From contig NC_066581.1 of NCBI RefSeq assembly GCF_024323335.1, positions 456,979,197 through 457,043,196 on the forward strand: a DNA stretch of 64,000 nt. Reading direction: 5' to 3'. The DNA is from Lathyrus oleraceus. Taxonomy: Eukaryota > Streptophyta > Magnoliopsida > Fabales > Fabaceae. Below, piece by piece: positions 21,795 through 32,064 of this stretch. Numbering within the stretch: the first letter of the stretch is position 1; every line of letters begins with the position of its first letter. A program made the translations under genes and the position numbers. Under the pieces are notes generated by a model. It was not told where the DNA came from. It saw only the letters and a list, made by a program, of their open reading frames with translations, and did no database searches.

Positions 21795-24700
21795 TTCCAA
21801 GGGAACCAAGGGTTCCAACCTAGAAGCAACTATTATCATAACCAAGGTTATGGAGGTGGTTCTTCTAGCCGTCAAAACCCTCCCCAAAATCCTTATCAAC
21901 CTCAACCTCAACAACCGCCGGTCGTAACTTCTAAATTGGAAGAGACATTGACGCAATTCATGCAAATGTCAATGGCTAACCAAAAGAGCAATGACGCGGC
22001 CATAAAAAATCTCGAGACTCAAGTTGGGCAACTTGCCAAGCAACTCGCGGAACAACAAATCGGTCCTTCCTTTTCGGCAAACACGCAAACAAATCCTAAT
22101 GCACATTGTAAGGCGATCATGACGAGAAGTGGGAGGGAGTTGGGTAGTGAGAATAAAAAAGGAGTTGAGAGTGAACAAAGAGAGAAAGAGAAAGAAATTG
22201 AGGAGGAAATATTGGAGGAAAATGTTGATGGTGAAGTAGGAGAGTGGAGTGAGGGTGAAGAAGTTGAAAAGAATAAAAATAATGGTGAAGTTGAAAAAGA
22301 AAAAAGTGTGGAGATGGAAAAAAATACAAGTGATGAGGTAATAAGGGAGGTAGTGAAAAAGCCTAGATGGAAGAGTGCTAGAATTGCAAAGGGAAAGGAG
22401 GTAGTGAGCGCTACTCCTATCCAAAACCTTCCTTATCCTCATGCTCCTTCCAAAAGGGAGAATGAACGGCATTACGCCCGGTTCATGGATATTTTTAAAC
22501 AGTTGCAAATCAACATTCCGTTTGCCGAAGCCTTGGAACAAATGCCCAAGTATGCCAAATTCATGAAGGACATACTAACCAAAAAGCGGAGGTATACGGA
22601 ACCGGAGACCATCGTCCTTGATGCGAGTTGTAGTGCGATTATTCAAAGGACACTTCCTAAAAAAGAGGTTGATCCGGGAAGAGTTACATTGCCTGTTAAA
22701 ATTGGTGACGTTTATGTCGGGAAAGGACTTATTGACTTGGGGTCAAGTATTAATCTTATACCTTTGTCAATTATCAAGAGACTTGGCAACATTGAGATTA
22801 AGTCCATCCGAATGACGTTGCAATTGGCGGATAAGTCGACGACCCATCCTCATGGCGTAGCCCAAGATGTTTTGGTGAAGGTCGACAAATTCTTTTTCCC
22901 GGTTGATTTTATTGTTATTGATATGGAGGAAGATGATGATGCTCCGCTCATCTTGGGCCGACCGTTCATGAAGACCGCGCGAATGATGATAGATGTTGAT
23001 GACGGTTTAATGAAGGTGAGAGTTCAAAATGAGGAAGTGACATTCGATCTATTCGAGGCAATGAAGCATTCAAAAGATAGAAATGATAGCTTCCGCATCG
23101 ATGTGATCGAAGACGCTATTATGGAGGTTTCAAAGCATATTCATGAGATATCTCCTATGGAGTTAGCTCTTGACGACTCATTGGAGGTTTTCACTGTTGA
23201 AGAAGAGCTAGCTCTTGAGGAATGCTTAAAGGAACTTGATAGTTTAGACGACCTACAACCATGGGAAGTAGAGGAGGAAAACTTGAAAAAGGAGGTTATT
23301 GACGAAAAAGCGCCAATTGAATTGAAAGTGCTACCCTCTACTTTGAAATATGTGTTCCTAGATGAGACCGAGGCAAAGCCGGTCATCATAAGAAACCTTT
23401 TGACAAATGAAGAAGAAGCTCGTCTAATCGTTGTGCTAAAAACAAATCAAGAAGCAATGGGTTGGACTCTTTCCGATCTAAAAGGAATTAGTCCATCCTA
23501 TTGTATGCACAAGATTTTGATGGAGGAAGATTTTAAGTCGGTCGCTCAACCACAACGCCGCTTAAATCCTACGATGAAGGAGGTTGTAAGAAAGGAAGTG
23601 GTAAAGCTATTGGATGCGGGAATGATTTACCCGATCTCGGATAGTCCGTGGGTTAGTCCTGTGCACGTTGTTCCGAAGAAGGGGGGGATTACCGTAATCC
23701 GGAATGACAAGGAGGAATTGATCCCCACTAAAGTTGCAACGGGATGGAGAATGTGTATCGATTATAGGCGGTTGAATACCGCGACTCGAAAGGACCATTT
23801 TCCACTCCCATTTATGGATCAAATGCTCAAAAGACTATCGGGCCAACAATACTATTGTTTTTTGGACGGCTACTCCGGGTACAACCAAATTGCGGTTGAC
23901 CCGGTTGATCATGAGAAGACGGCTTTCACGTGTCCGTTTGGAGTGTTCGCATACCGAAAAATGCCCTTTGGACTGTGCAATGCACCGGCGACCTTCCAAC
24001 GATGTGTCCAAGCCATTTTTGCCGATCTGATAGAGAAAACAATGGAAGTCTTCATGGATGACTTCTCGGTATTTGGTGGGACGTTTAGTCTATGCTTGGC
24101 AAATTTGAAAACGGTGTTGGAAAGATGTGTGAAGACCAATTTGGTGCTTAATTGGGAGAAGTGTCACTTCATGGTGACCGAGGGGATCGTGCTAGGCCAC
24201 AAAGTCTCTCGAAGGGGGCTTGAAGTGGATAGAGCTAAGGTTGAAGTGATTGAAAAATTACCCCCTCCGGTGAATGTGAAGGGCATCCGAAGCTTTTTGG
24301 GGCACGCCGGGTTCTACCGGCGCTTTATCAAGGACTTCTCAAAGGTGGCTAAGCCTTTGAGCAATTTGCTCGCCAAGGACCAGGTATTTCTCTTCACCGA
24401 AGATTGTTTGCAAGCTTTTGAGGTTTTAAAAGAAAAATTGGTTACCGCTCCAATAATAGTCGCTCCCGATTGGAATGAAAATTTTGAACTAATGTGTGAC
24501 GCGAGTGACTATGCTGTTGGAGCGGTACTTGGCCAAAGAAAAGACAAAACTTTTCATGCGATACATTATGCGAGTAAGGTTCTTAACGAGGCTCAAATAA
24601 ATTATGCCACAACGGAAAAAGAACTACTTGCAATAGTGTATGCGCTAGAAAAGTTTAGGTCTTATCTTATAGGGTCTAAAGTCGTTGTGTACACCGACCA

Positions 24701-26213
24701 CGCGGCGATTAAATATCTGCTAACCAAACCGGATTCGAAGCAAAGGCTCATCCGTTGGATCCTCTTGTTACAAGAATTCGATGTAGAAATCAAAGACAAG
24801 AAGGGGTCGGAAAACTTGGTAGCGGATCATTTATCCCGCTTAGTGAATGTGGAGGTTACCGCATCTGAAAAGGAAATCCGGGAAGAATTTCCTGATGAAA
24901 AACTGTTTAAGGTTCAAGTTAGGCCGTGGTTTGCAGACTTTGCAAACCACAAGGCTAGTGGTTTTGTGCCTTCCGACCTAACTTCGAACCAAAAAAGGAA
25001 GTTCCTTTCGGATGCGAAGTATTATGTTTGGGATGACCCATACTTGTTTAAGTTGGGTAGTGATAACCTATTAAGGAGATGCGTAACTGGAGATGAAGCC
25101 CAGAGCATCCTTTGGCATTGTCACAACTCGCCTTACGACAGACATTATAATGGGGTTAGAACGGCCACTAAAATTCTTCAATCGGGATTTTATTGGCCCA
25201 CTATTTTCAAAGACGCACATACCCATGCGCAAAGTTGTGACAGTTGCCAAAGAAGCGGTGGGATAGGTAAGAGAGATGAAATGCCTCTCCAAAATATCCA
25301 AGAAGTGGAAGTATTTGATTGTTGGGGCATAGATTTCGTAGGACCTTTCCCACCCTCTTATGGGAACGAGTACATGCTTGTTGCTGTCGATTATGTCTCT
25401 AAGTGGGTTGAGGCGATTGCCTCACCTCGGGCGGATGCGAAAACGGTGATAAATTTTTTGAAGAAAAACATATTTTCCCGTTTCGGAACCCCCCGAGTGT
25501 TGATAAGTGACGGAGGGTCACACTTTTGTAATGCACCTTTGGAAACTATTTTAAAACATTACGGTGTATCGCATAGGGTGACGACTCCGTATCACCCACA
25601 AGCTAATGGGCAAGCTGAGGTCTCTAATCGTGAGATTAAGAGAATCCTCGAAAAAACTGTGTCTAATTCAAAAAAGGAGTGGTCCCAAAAATTGGACGAA
25701 GCATTATGGGCCTACCGTACGGCCTTTAAAGCTCCAATTGGCCTAACTCCCTTTCAATTGGTATTTGGTAAAACTTGCCATTTGCCGGTAGAATTGGAGC
25801 ACAAGGCCTTGTGGGCCCTAAAGTTTTTAAATTTTGAAAATGAGTTGGCCGGTGACAAAAGGAAAGTGCAATTACTTGAGTTGGAGGAGATGCGCAATGC
25901 CGCATACCACTCAAGTTGGTTGTACAAGGAAAAGGCAAAAAAGTATCACGACAAGAAGCTCCGTAACAAAGAATTTGTGCCCGGACAATTGGTCCTATTG
26001 TTCAACTCCCGATTGAAATTGTTTCCCGGGAAGTTGAAATCAAAATGGTCCGGGCCATTTCGGGTGAAAGAGGTGAAGGAGTACGGGGCTATTGTCATTG
26101 AAGACATAGACAAGAAAGATAGTTGGACCGTGAACGGCCAACGGTTGAAAGTTTATCTCGGCGGTCATGTGGATCGCGAGAGCTGTGCTCTACCGCTTGA
26201 TGCTCCTCAGTGA
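21795..26213 (+). CDS. Athila Pol: protease, reverse transcriptase, RNase H, integrase
   Basis: This is the same frame as gag, open from just after the TAA to TGA at 26211-26213. In order it shows: a Q/N/P-rich linker; a lysine/glutamate-rich segment; protease with the atypical motif LIDLGSSINLIP; reverse transcriptase with CIDYRRLN, FGLCNAPATFQ and the catalytic FMDD; RNase H with CDASDYAVGAVLG and TDHAAIKYL; integrase with an HHCC finger ending CDSCQRSG, WGIDFVGPFPP, ISDGGSHFCN and YHPQANGQAEVSNREIK. It ends with the conserved Athila LHKWSGPF-type module, here KSKWSGPFRVKEV. There is no chromodomain, as expected for Athila. Expression needs fusion to gag across the stop, so this copy is either defective or depends on readthrough. 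No other break is present. Confidence 0.93.
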   Translation, partial: FQGNQGFQPRSNYYHNQGYGGGSSSRQNPPQNPYQPQPQQPPVVTSKLEETLTQFMQMSMANQKSNDAAIKNLETQVGQLAKQLAEQQIGPSFSANTQTNPNAHCKAIMTRSGRELGSENKKGVESEQREKEKEIEEEILEENVDGEVGEWSEGEEVEKNKNNGEVEKEKSVEMEKNTSDEVIREVVKKPRWKSARIAKGKEVVSATPIQNLPYPHAPSKRENERHYARFMDIFKQLQINIPFAEALEQMPKYAKFMKDILTKKRRYTEPETIVLDASCSAIIQRTLPKKEVDPGRVTLPVKIGDVYVGKGLIDLGSSINLIPLSIIKRLGNIEIKSIRMTLQLADKSTTHPHGVAQDVLVKVDKFFFPVDFIVIDMEEDDDAPLILGRPFMKTARMMIDVDDGLMKVRVQNEEVTFDLFEAMKHSKDRNDSFRIDVIEDAIMEVSKHIHEISPMELALDDSLEVFTVEEELALEECLKELDSLDDLQPWEVEEENLKKEVIDEKAPIELKVLPSTLKYVFLDETEAKPVIIRNLLTNEEEARLIVVLKTNQEAMGWTLSDLKGISPSYCMHKILMEEDFKSVAQPQRRLNPTMKEVVRKEVVKLLDAGMIYPISDSPWVSPVHVVPKKGGITVIRNDKEELIPTKVATGWRMCIDYRRLNTATRKDHFPLPFMDQMLKRLSGQQYYCFLDGYSGYNQIAVDPVDHEKTAFTCPFGVFAYRKMPFGLCNAPATFQRCVQAIFADLIEKTMEVFMDDFSVFGGTFSLCLANLKTVLERCVKTNLVLNWEKCHFMVTEGIVLGHKVSRRGLEVDRAKVEVIEKLPPPVNVKGIRSFLGHAGFYRRFIKDFSKVAKPLSNLLAKDQVFLFTEDCLQAFEVLKEKLVTAPIIVAPDWNENFELMCDASDYAVGAVLGQRKDKTFHAIHYASKVLNEAQINYATTEKELLAIVYALEKFRSYLIGSKVVVYTDHAAIKYLLTKPDSKQRLIRWILLLQEFDVEIKDKKGSENLVADHLSRLVNVEVTASEKEIREEFPDEKLFKVQVRPWFADFANHKASGFVPSDLTSNQKRKFLSDAKYYVWDDPYLFKLGSDNLLRRCVTGDEAQSILWHCHNSPYDRHYNGVRTATKILQSGFYWPTIFKDAHTHAQSCDSCQRSGGIGKRDEMPLQNIQEVEVFDCWGIDFVGPFPPSYGNEYMLVAVDYVSKWVEAIASPRADAKTVINFLKKNIFSRFGTPRVLISDGGSHFCNAPLETILKHYGVSHRVTTPYHPQANGQAEVSNREIKRILEKTVSNSKKEWSQKLDEALWAYRTAFKAPIGLTPFQLVFGKTCHLPVELEHKALWALKFLNFENELAGDKRKVQLLELEEMRNAAYHSSWLYKEKAKKYHDKKLRNKEFVPGQLVLLFNSRLKLFPGKLKSKWSGPFRVKEVKEYGAIVIEDIDKKDSWTVNGQRLKVYLGGHVDRESCALPLDAPQ

Positions 26214-26254
26214 GCATCACACCGTCGAGCTTAGCCGACGTTAAACAAGCGCTA

Positions 26255-26272
26255 GTTGGGAGGCACCCCAAC
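26255..26272 (+). other. Hairpin just after pol, followed by a strong splice-donor sequence
   Basis: GTTGGG-AGGCAC-CCCAAC is a perfect 6-bp stem with a 6-nt loop, 42 bp after the pol stop. GTAAGTATT follows at 26276. The TTGGGAGGCA...CCCAA word is a recurrent feature of Athila copies in my recollection. It may mark the end of the gag-pol unit or regulate splicing toward the third ORF; both are inference. Confidence 0.55.
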
Positions 26273-26369
26273 ATTGTAAGTATTTACTGTTTTGTGTTGT
26301 GTTGTGTTGGGTTTCTTTGTGCTTAAACCATGTTGTATGAACATGAACTGCTGCCTTTGAAAAGGCAAT

Positions 26370-26478
26370 TGCTGTCATGCTCGCTTGCTGTTCGCTAGGC
26401 GAGGCAGTAGCGAGCTGATTCGCTAGCTGCTCGCTAGGCGAAGCAGCAGCGAGCGCTGCATGACAACACTTATTTAAA
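26370..26478 (+). promoter_or_regulatory. Possible internal promoter of the Athila third ORF
   Basis: Two TCGCTAGGCGA copies (26392, 26431) have half-sites TAGCGAG and CAGCGAG after them. The cluster is framed by CTGTCATGCTCGC (26372) and GAGCGCTGCATGACAA (26451), which are inverted relative to each other. TATTTAAA follows at 26471. The order array, CATGACA, TATA repeats that of the LTR U3 (19562-19718). A CT-rich 5'-UTR-like sequence follows at 26550-26640. Promoter activity is inferred from this resemblance. Confidence 0.5.
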
Positions 26479-26480
26479 AA

Positions 26481-26539
26481 CTCAGCAGGGCACTCATTTT
26501 TGCCCTAACACAACTTTGCTATCTTGCAACCCTGCTGAG
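26481..26539 (+). other. Stem-loop in the presumed leader of the third ORF
   Basis: CTCAGCAGGG (26481-26490) and CCCTGCTGAG (26530-26539) are perfect 10-bp arms around a 39-nt loop. Inside the loop GGGC and GCCC can pair. It would be in the 5' end of a transcript started from the TATTTAAA at 26471. Confidence 0.5.
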
Positions 26540-26660
26540 AACATTTTTTTTCCAGAGCTCTCCACAATCTCTCATTTGCATCTCTCTCACTAACACTCTC
26601 TTCCTACTCGGTCGATTGCAAACTCTACTCACTTCACATTTCCAAATCCGTGTAACTAAG

Positions 26661-27105
26661 GTTTGCCCTACTACATTTCTCTTTTTGTTTGAACTCTAAA
26701 TTTCGAAATTGAATTGCAATTAGGATGAGTGGAGTATGGGAAACATTAGGTTTGCATGTGGTAATTTAGGTTTTGCAAATTGGGATTTTAGGTTTTAGAA
26801 TTGGGGATTTTAGGTTTTGAATGCAAATATGTAATCCCCAATAGTATAGAACGGTTATTTCTTTGATATATCATTAGGTTCTGATGTTGGAACCATTTGA
26901 GTATGGGTTTTGGGGGAGAATCTCTAAACATGCTGAAAAACCCCAAAACCCGTAAGGTTCGCTAGCACTCGCTAGGCGAACCTGGGGCGAGCGTTCGCTG
27001 CCACTTCGCTAGGCGAAGCAGCAGCGAGCATGTCAGTCTTTTGAATATTGCTTTGATGTCTAATCTGTTTGTTTGGTGTGTGTTGTTTCCTCTCATATTT
27101 TGCAG
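26661..27105 (+). other. Possible leader intron before the third ORF
   Basis: A donor-like AAG|GTTTGC at 26661 and a strong acceptor TTTCCTCTCATATTTTGCAG ending at 27105 bracket an AT/T-rich stretch with several ATGs that would otherwise precede the ORF. The acceptor AG abuts the ATG at 27106. A stronger donor GTAAGTAT at 26276 or one in the 5' leader are alternatives. A third palindrome cluster (26969-27036, with TCGCTAGGCGA at 26969 and 27006 and CATGTCAG at 27029) lies within it. Confidence 0.4.
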
Positions 27106-28247
27106 ATGGAGTCAAGGTCTGGAGCGGCTAAGAAAAGAAAGGGAGCAACTACGTCCCGGACTGTGCCTATCCAATTCGATACCGACAAGTTTGTCGGTCC
27201 AAAACAGGCTGCAAGGTACATCGCTCTGGAGAAGAGGAAAATTCTTCCAGAGAAGCGTTTCGTCATCAACCCTCAGGGCACGAACAGAAATTTTGCCGGG
27301 TTGATTGACGCGAAGAAATGGGATCGGTTGATTAATCCCTTAGAGCATTACGACATAGCTACAGTGCGGGAATTTTATGCTAACGCACTGCCCGATGACG
27401 ACGAGCCCTTTACTTGGGTATCTAAAGTGGTCGGGCGTCCAATTGCATTTGATCGGGATGCCATCAACCGAATCCTTGGGGAACCGCTCCAGCTGGGAGC
27501 TGAAGAGAAGGACGCATACCATACAGACCTACGGCTTCACCGTGATGTTCCTGCCATTACTGCCGCCCTGCTTTTACCAGGGAAATCTGTTGAGCTGAAC
27601 CCATCTGGGGTTCCAATGAGGTATCACCGGGAGGACATGACTCCCATGGCTCAACTGATACTGCTCTTGGTTTTGACCAACATCCAGCCTAAATCCCACA
27701 CATCTACAGTGCCGATCCCAGTGGCACATTTGGTCCATTCTATCCTCACCAACGTCGAGATCGATGTCGGGAGGATCATCGCAAATGAGCTGAAGTCCGT
27801 GATCGAGAGCGGGCTAAAGTCAGGGGCTCGTGTTAATTGTCCCTTAGCTTTCCCGTGCTTGATCATGAGTTTGTGCATTCAGGCAAGGGTGAGACTTCCG
27901 TCTCGGGGTCAGGTAAGGATCCCGTCACCTATCGATGACCGGTATGTGGCCAAATATTGTAGACCGAAGACTACCAGAGGTAGTGCTGCTTCAGGAAGTA
28001 CCCGGGCTTCTGATGGTCCTGGTACTTCTACTCCTAGACTAGATCCATACGTCCAAGTTGTGTGCAATTACAGTTTGGAATGGATGGCGGCATCCCAGAG
28101 GGCTATGTTAGAGATGCACGACTCTATGCAGCGGTTGCAGCTGCAAGGAAGTGGTGCTCATGCTTTGATGACGCGTGAGCAGTTTCTGCTTAACGCCAAC
28201 TGGCCTGTGGACACGCCAGTGTATAGTGAGGGGGTGGGTGCTGATGC

Positions 28248-28283
<36 letters not shown>

Positions 28284-28323
28284 GGCTACCGGTTCTGATG
28301 CCGGTAGCGAGGAGGAGTCCTGA
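27106..28323 (+). CDS. Athila third ORF (env position; putative plant transposon protein domain)
   Basis: The 405-residue intact frame starts at the first ATG (MESRSGAAKKRKGATTS), directly after a splice-acceptor-like TTTTGCAG. The N-terminus is basic and lysine-rich. The middle (RKILPEKRFVINPQG...KKWDRL...VREFYANA...RPIAFDRDAINRILGEPL) matches the 'putative plant transposon protein' domain common between pol and 3' LTR in Athila-like elements. One short hydrophobic run (MAQLILLLVLTNI) is present, but no convincing signal peptide or long membrane helix, so an envelope function is doubtful. The C-terminus has an uninterrupted run of 11 aspartates encoded by (GAT)n at 28250-28283. The role of this protein family is not established. 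Because it lies after pol and has its own promoter-like and splice-like signals, a subgenomic mRNA is plausible. Confidence 0.8.
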
Positions 28324-29838
28324 GCCCTTAGAGGGTTAAGTTTTTGTACTTTTCAGTTTTTTTTTATGATTATTTCTATTTGTATTTTCGGATTTTGTAT
28401 CTTGACTTTGGTGTTGTACTATTGGGGTGTTTTGTCCCCCATGAACAAATTTATATTTTTAGTTAATGTTATTTATTTATGTTTTTAATTTTGTTTGTTT
28501 AATAAATTTTTGGGTGATTAAGTGGCAAACCTTCTAGATTGGTTGCTCCTCAAGAAGTATCCAATGAAGGTGCATCCGAGCTTGGATGGCAATGATAAGA
28601 ATAAACAAGTGAATGAAGCTAAGGTACATGGTTACCTCCGGCTAGAATTTTAGAATGCATTAGGAACTTTACTCTTTTTGGTAAATTGAATATTGTCTTT
28701 TTGCAATATAATTGAATGAATGTTTCATCTAGAACTTAAAACCATAAATTGTGAGGAAACCTCCATTGTACACTTAAATGCTGGATTCTAATAAGTTTTG
28801 TTGATTCATGTGATTCATGCTTTGTCTTTTATTATTATGAAATTGTGGAAGCAATTAGAAATGATCAAGGCACTTGTTTTCTTTTGAGCACAACTACATC
28901 CAAAAACAACTTACCTGTGAGCAAAGAGAGTATTTGTTAACCCCTTTGAGCTTAAACAGTTGAATCTCGGCTTGAAATAAAGCGAGATCTCAAAAATCTT
29001 TTTTTTACAACCCGGAAAATCTTGATTATTGTTCTTTTGCCATAGAAAGTTAAGAGCATTCACTTGGGGTGAGGAAGAAATAAGTTGGGGAGAACGAAAA
29101 AGAATCGGTAAGTACCACAACTCTTGAAAAAGAAAAGAAAAACCGAGCAAGCGTAAAAAAATATATGTATAGAAAATATAGAAAAGGAACATCTGTTTTG
29201 TATATTTGATGTGAAAGAAAAGAACAAAAATAGAAAGAATGAAAATGAATGCTTGCTTGGAAGAAAAATAGTGAAAAATAAAAATTGAGTTGTGGAATAT
29301 GTGTTGTGATGGTTTCAAATAAGAAACAAATGAAACAAAGTCGAGATGTGTGAATAATACTGTGAATGTCTCTTTTGCATCGGCACTTTCGTTTCAATGG
29401 CCTTAGAAATGACCCTTGTTTGTTAACCTAACCAAGCTTCAACCGAAAAGCCCTTAGTGATCTTTATGCTTCCACAGTACCATTTATAATTGTTAGACAT
29501 TGTATGAATCTATTTAATTTCTTCATTATTTGTTAGAGAGTGAGATTATTCCCGCGGTTGCAAACGCGTAAAATCTTCATTCCTTATTCGAAGAGGAGAG
29601 ATAGGATGATTCATTCAGAATAGTATTGTTGTAGATAGATAAATATTTTGCATTGCTATTTAAGTTTTAGTTCTTGTGTATTATTTTATTCGAACCGTTG
29701 GAAACTTGTATATGCTGATTTCGCTTGTGTTTGAGCCGTTTATCCAACTTCGGAGAAACCATTTTCTTAAGCAAATCCTCTTGTCCTTCAAGAGGCATAC
29801 TTTGCTTGAGGACAAGCAAGAATCTAGTTGGGGAGAGT
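28324..29838 (+). other. Athila 3' untranslated internal region
   Basis: About 1.5 kb without a credible gene lies between the third ORF and the 3' LTR. It contains a T-rich polyadenylation-like stretch (28350-28520). The conserved-looking ending TTGAGGACAAGCAAGAATC at about 29806-29824 leads into the purine tract GTTGGGGAGAGT (29827-29838), which abuts the 3' LTR. Confidence 0.7.
29827..29838 (+). other. Polypurine tract of the Athila element
   Basis: GTTGGGGAGAGT ends exactly at the 3' LTR start TGTTAG (29839), the normal position for the plus-strand primer. Confidence 0.85.
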
Positions 29839-31276
29839 TGTTAGATACCCAAAAGTGCTTATTTGAGCCATCAATTAAGGGTATCTTTCACTCTATTTCC
29901 TTGCTAAAATTGTCAAAACCACATTTGTTTTACATGAAATGCATTACATTGATAAACAAGCTTGGTGCCTTTGATTTGTGTGTTATTGTGCAGGAAAAAG
30001 GCATGAACTAATTGAAAATGAAGACACAAGAAAATTGGCAAAGGAACCAATGAATACAAGCATTCATCAACCTGCTCGCTAGGCGAGCTGCTAGCGAAAA
30101 GCTCCAGTAAAATGTCAATAAATTCGCTAGGCGAGCTCCTAGCGAAGGTAGTAGCGAGTTCATTCGGTTTTGGTGAAAAGCGCAGCCAGCACTCACTCGC
30201 TAGGCGAAGCTCTAGCGAGTCCCCAGCGAGCATTCCAGTAGCAAAACCTCTCAACCTCGCTGGGGCGAAGGTTGGAGCGTGTCCTTCGCTAGGCGAAGGT
30301 TTGTTCGCTAGGCGAACATGACAGTTCAACAGACCCTGTTTTCTCTGGGCGCAGGTGCCTTTGGTGCCACAATTAGACCCTCGCTAGGCGAGCCTTTCTG
30401 CTCGCCTAGCGAGCATGACAGCCCAGTACTACTCTATAAGTAGCAAGTGCCACTTTTGAGCACCATACCTTAGTTTTACTTTATTTTTCCAGCTTTTGCT
30501 CTAGAGATATTTTTGACCTAGATTTCATTTCTCTTCATCTTGTAACCATCTTCTATAAAAAGAAGGTGGATTCCCATCCAATCTCGATTATCCGACTTGG
30601 ATGTTGATCAACCTTCTTCCGAAACTTGCCGACCAAGCTACCATGAAAATGAGTAGCTAAGTCATCCATTTGTCAAGGTTAGATGTAGGTGATTACTAGC
30701 TTTGGGTGTAAATGTAAGGATCTTCATATGTAAACTCTTTAATGGTGAATATATGATGAAAACTTTGTTTCTATTTAAAACTCTTTGTGTTGGTTTATGA
30801 TCGAGAGATGCTTACCAACTCTTGACCTAGGTTTTCATCCAAACTTGTTTGTTAGCTAGAGATAGTAATGAATGATTTTGTTCACCATAAGGTTGAACCA
30901 AAAAGTTGTCATTTTGATAGATTGTGTTCGAGAGAAACAATGGATCAAAATGGGAAAACTCACAATGTGTGTTCGAGAGAAACATATTGGGAGGACTTTG
31001 TGAAATGATTTATCATCTAAAGGAGTTTATAAGATTGTTGACAGAACAAATACATGCAAAGTAATCATTGAACCCTAACTTTGACAATATTTCTCATTTA
31101 ATCAAACCATAACTTTTACCGCAATTTAATACCTTTGTATGCAAGATAACGTGACAACCAATCAAAACCCTATTGTTACTTGAGCTAGAATTAATACAAC
31201 CATCGAACGGCGGTGATATCTTACAATCTCTGTGGATACGATAACAAAAACCCGACACGTAAATTTACAACTAACA
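29839..31276 (+). repeat. 3' LTR of the Athila element
   Basis: 1438 bp, the same ends as the 5' LTR, four differences seen (for example G/A in GGTGGTAGCG and T/C in CCTTTCAACC). The palindrome array is at 30075-30412 and the TATA copy at 30435. Confidence 0.95.
30075..30412 (+). promoter_or_regulatory. TCGC-TAG-GCGA palindrome array, copy in the 3' LTR
   Basis: Same arrangement as 19351-19688, with all eight sites retained. Confidence 0.8.
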
Positions 31277-31281
31277 GAAGC
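31277..31281. other. Target-site duplication GAAGC, right copy
   Basis: Partner of 19110-19114. Confidence 0.93.
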
Positions 31282-32064
31282 CTAGACTTAGTTCAATTTC
31301 TATATTGAGTGTTAACCTTGTTTATTTGTTATCTTTATTCTGTTATTCTATTGTAATTATTATGTTGTGGTTTATTCCCTACGATACTATTGGGGTTCTC
31401 TAATTGTTTATACTTTGTAAGATAGGCTCTCTACCCGAGTCTGAGAAAAACCATAAGTTTAAGTTGGTGGTCATGTAGTGGACGCCCACAAGGAGTTTTC
31501 CTTGTTGGGATGATACGAAGACCCCGCCTAGAGGAGATTCTCTTGAGATATTATTGTCCGACGAGCCTTCATCACGATGATGGTGTTTCAAGTTGGATCA
31601 ATGACTCTAGGGACCTTTTAACCCACTATATCCGGTAGTTATGTAGTATTAACCTACAAAGTTTCAGACTTGTTGGGTTAATACGAAAACCCCAATCAGA
31701 TGAGATCCCTTGGACGTATTATTACCTTACAATAATATTTCCAACCTCGATCTATGACTCTGAGAACCTTGTTAGAACCTTGGGCTCGAGAGTTGTGTAG
31801 TAGAATCCCCATGGAGCCTTCCTTGTTAGGACAATACGAATACCTCACCTAGACGAGATTATCTTAAGGGTATTACTGTCCGACGAGTCTTCGTCACGAC
31901 AGTGACGTTATCAAGAAGAATCGATGACTCTGGGAAACTATTAACCTTAGAGCCTACCCTTGGGAATTTCAGTAATCAAAGAGACCTATGCTTCTTCCTA
32001 TTATCTTGATGTACAAGACGCGTGATTGATCTTGAGTATTTCTATTCCTTTGCACACAAAAAAC
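31282..32064 (+). mobile_element. Ogre element B: 5' leader after the Athila insertion
   Basis: This continues the internal region that starts at 19067. It is non-coding. From about 31435 to 31945 it holds three degenerate units of 160-175 bp, each with CCTTGTTRGGAYRATACGAA, a CCTAGACGAGAT-like word, TTACTGTCCGACGAG and GACTCTGGGA. Long leaders are usual for Ogre elements. Confidence 0.6.

Larger units (their letters stand above)
19115..31276 (+). mobile_element. Complete Athila-type Ty3/gypsy element with a third ORF
   Basis: The 12,162-bp element has two 1438-bp LTRs (TGTTAG...CTAACA), a tRNA-Asp primer site, gag, pol, a third ORF in the env position, a purine tract and a perfect GAAGC target duplication. 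By eye I found four LTR differences (about 99.7% identity), so it is young. It sits in the leader of Ogre element B. One in-frame stop separates gag from protease; no other break was seen. The primer site, the non-canonical protease motif DLGSS and the extra ORF all match the Athila lineage. Confidence 0.95.

Noticed and set aside
27106..28323. True envelope gene in the Athila element
   Set aside because: No signal peptide, fusion peptide or clear membrane anchor is visible; only the position is env-like.
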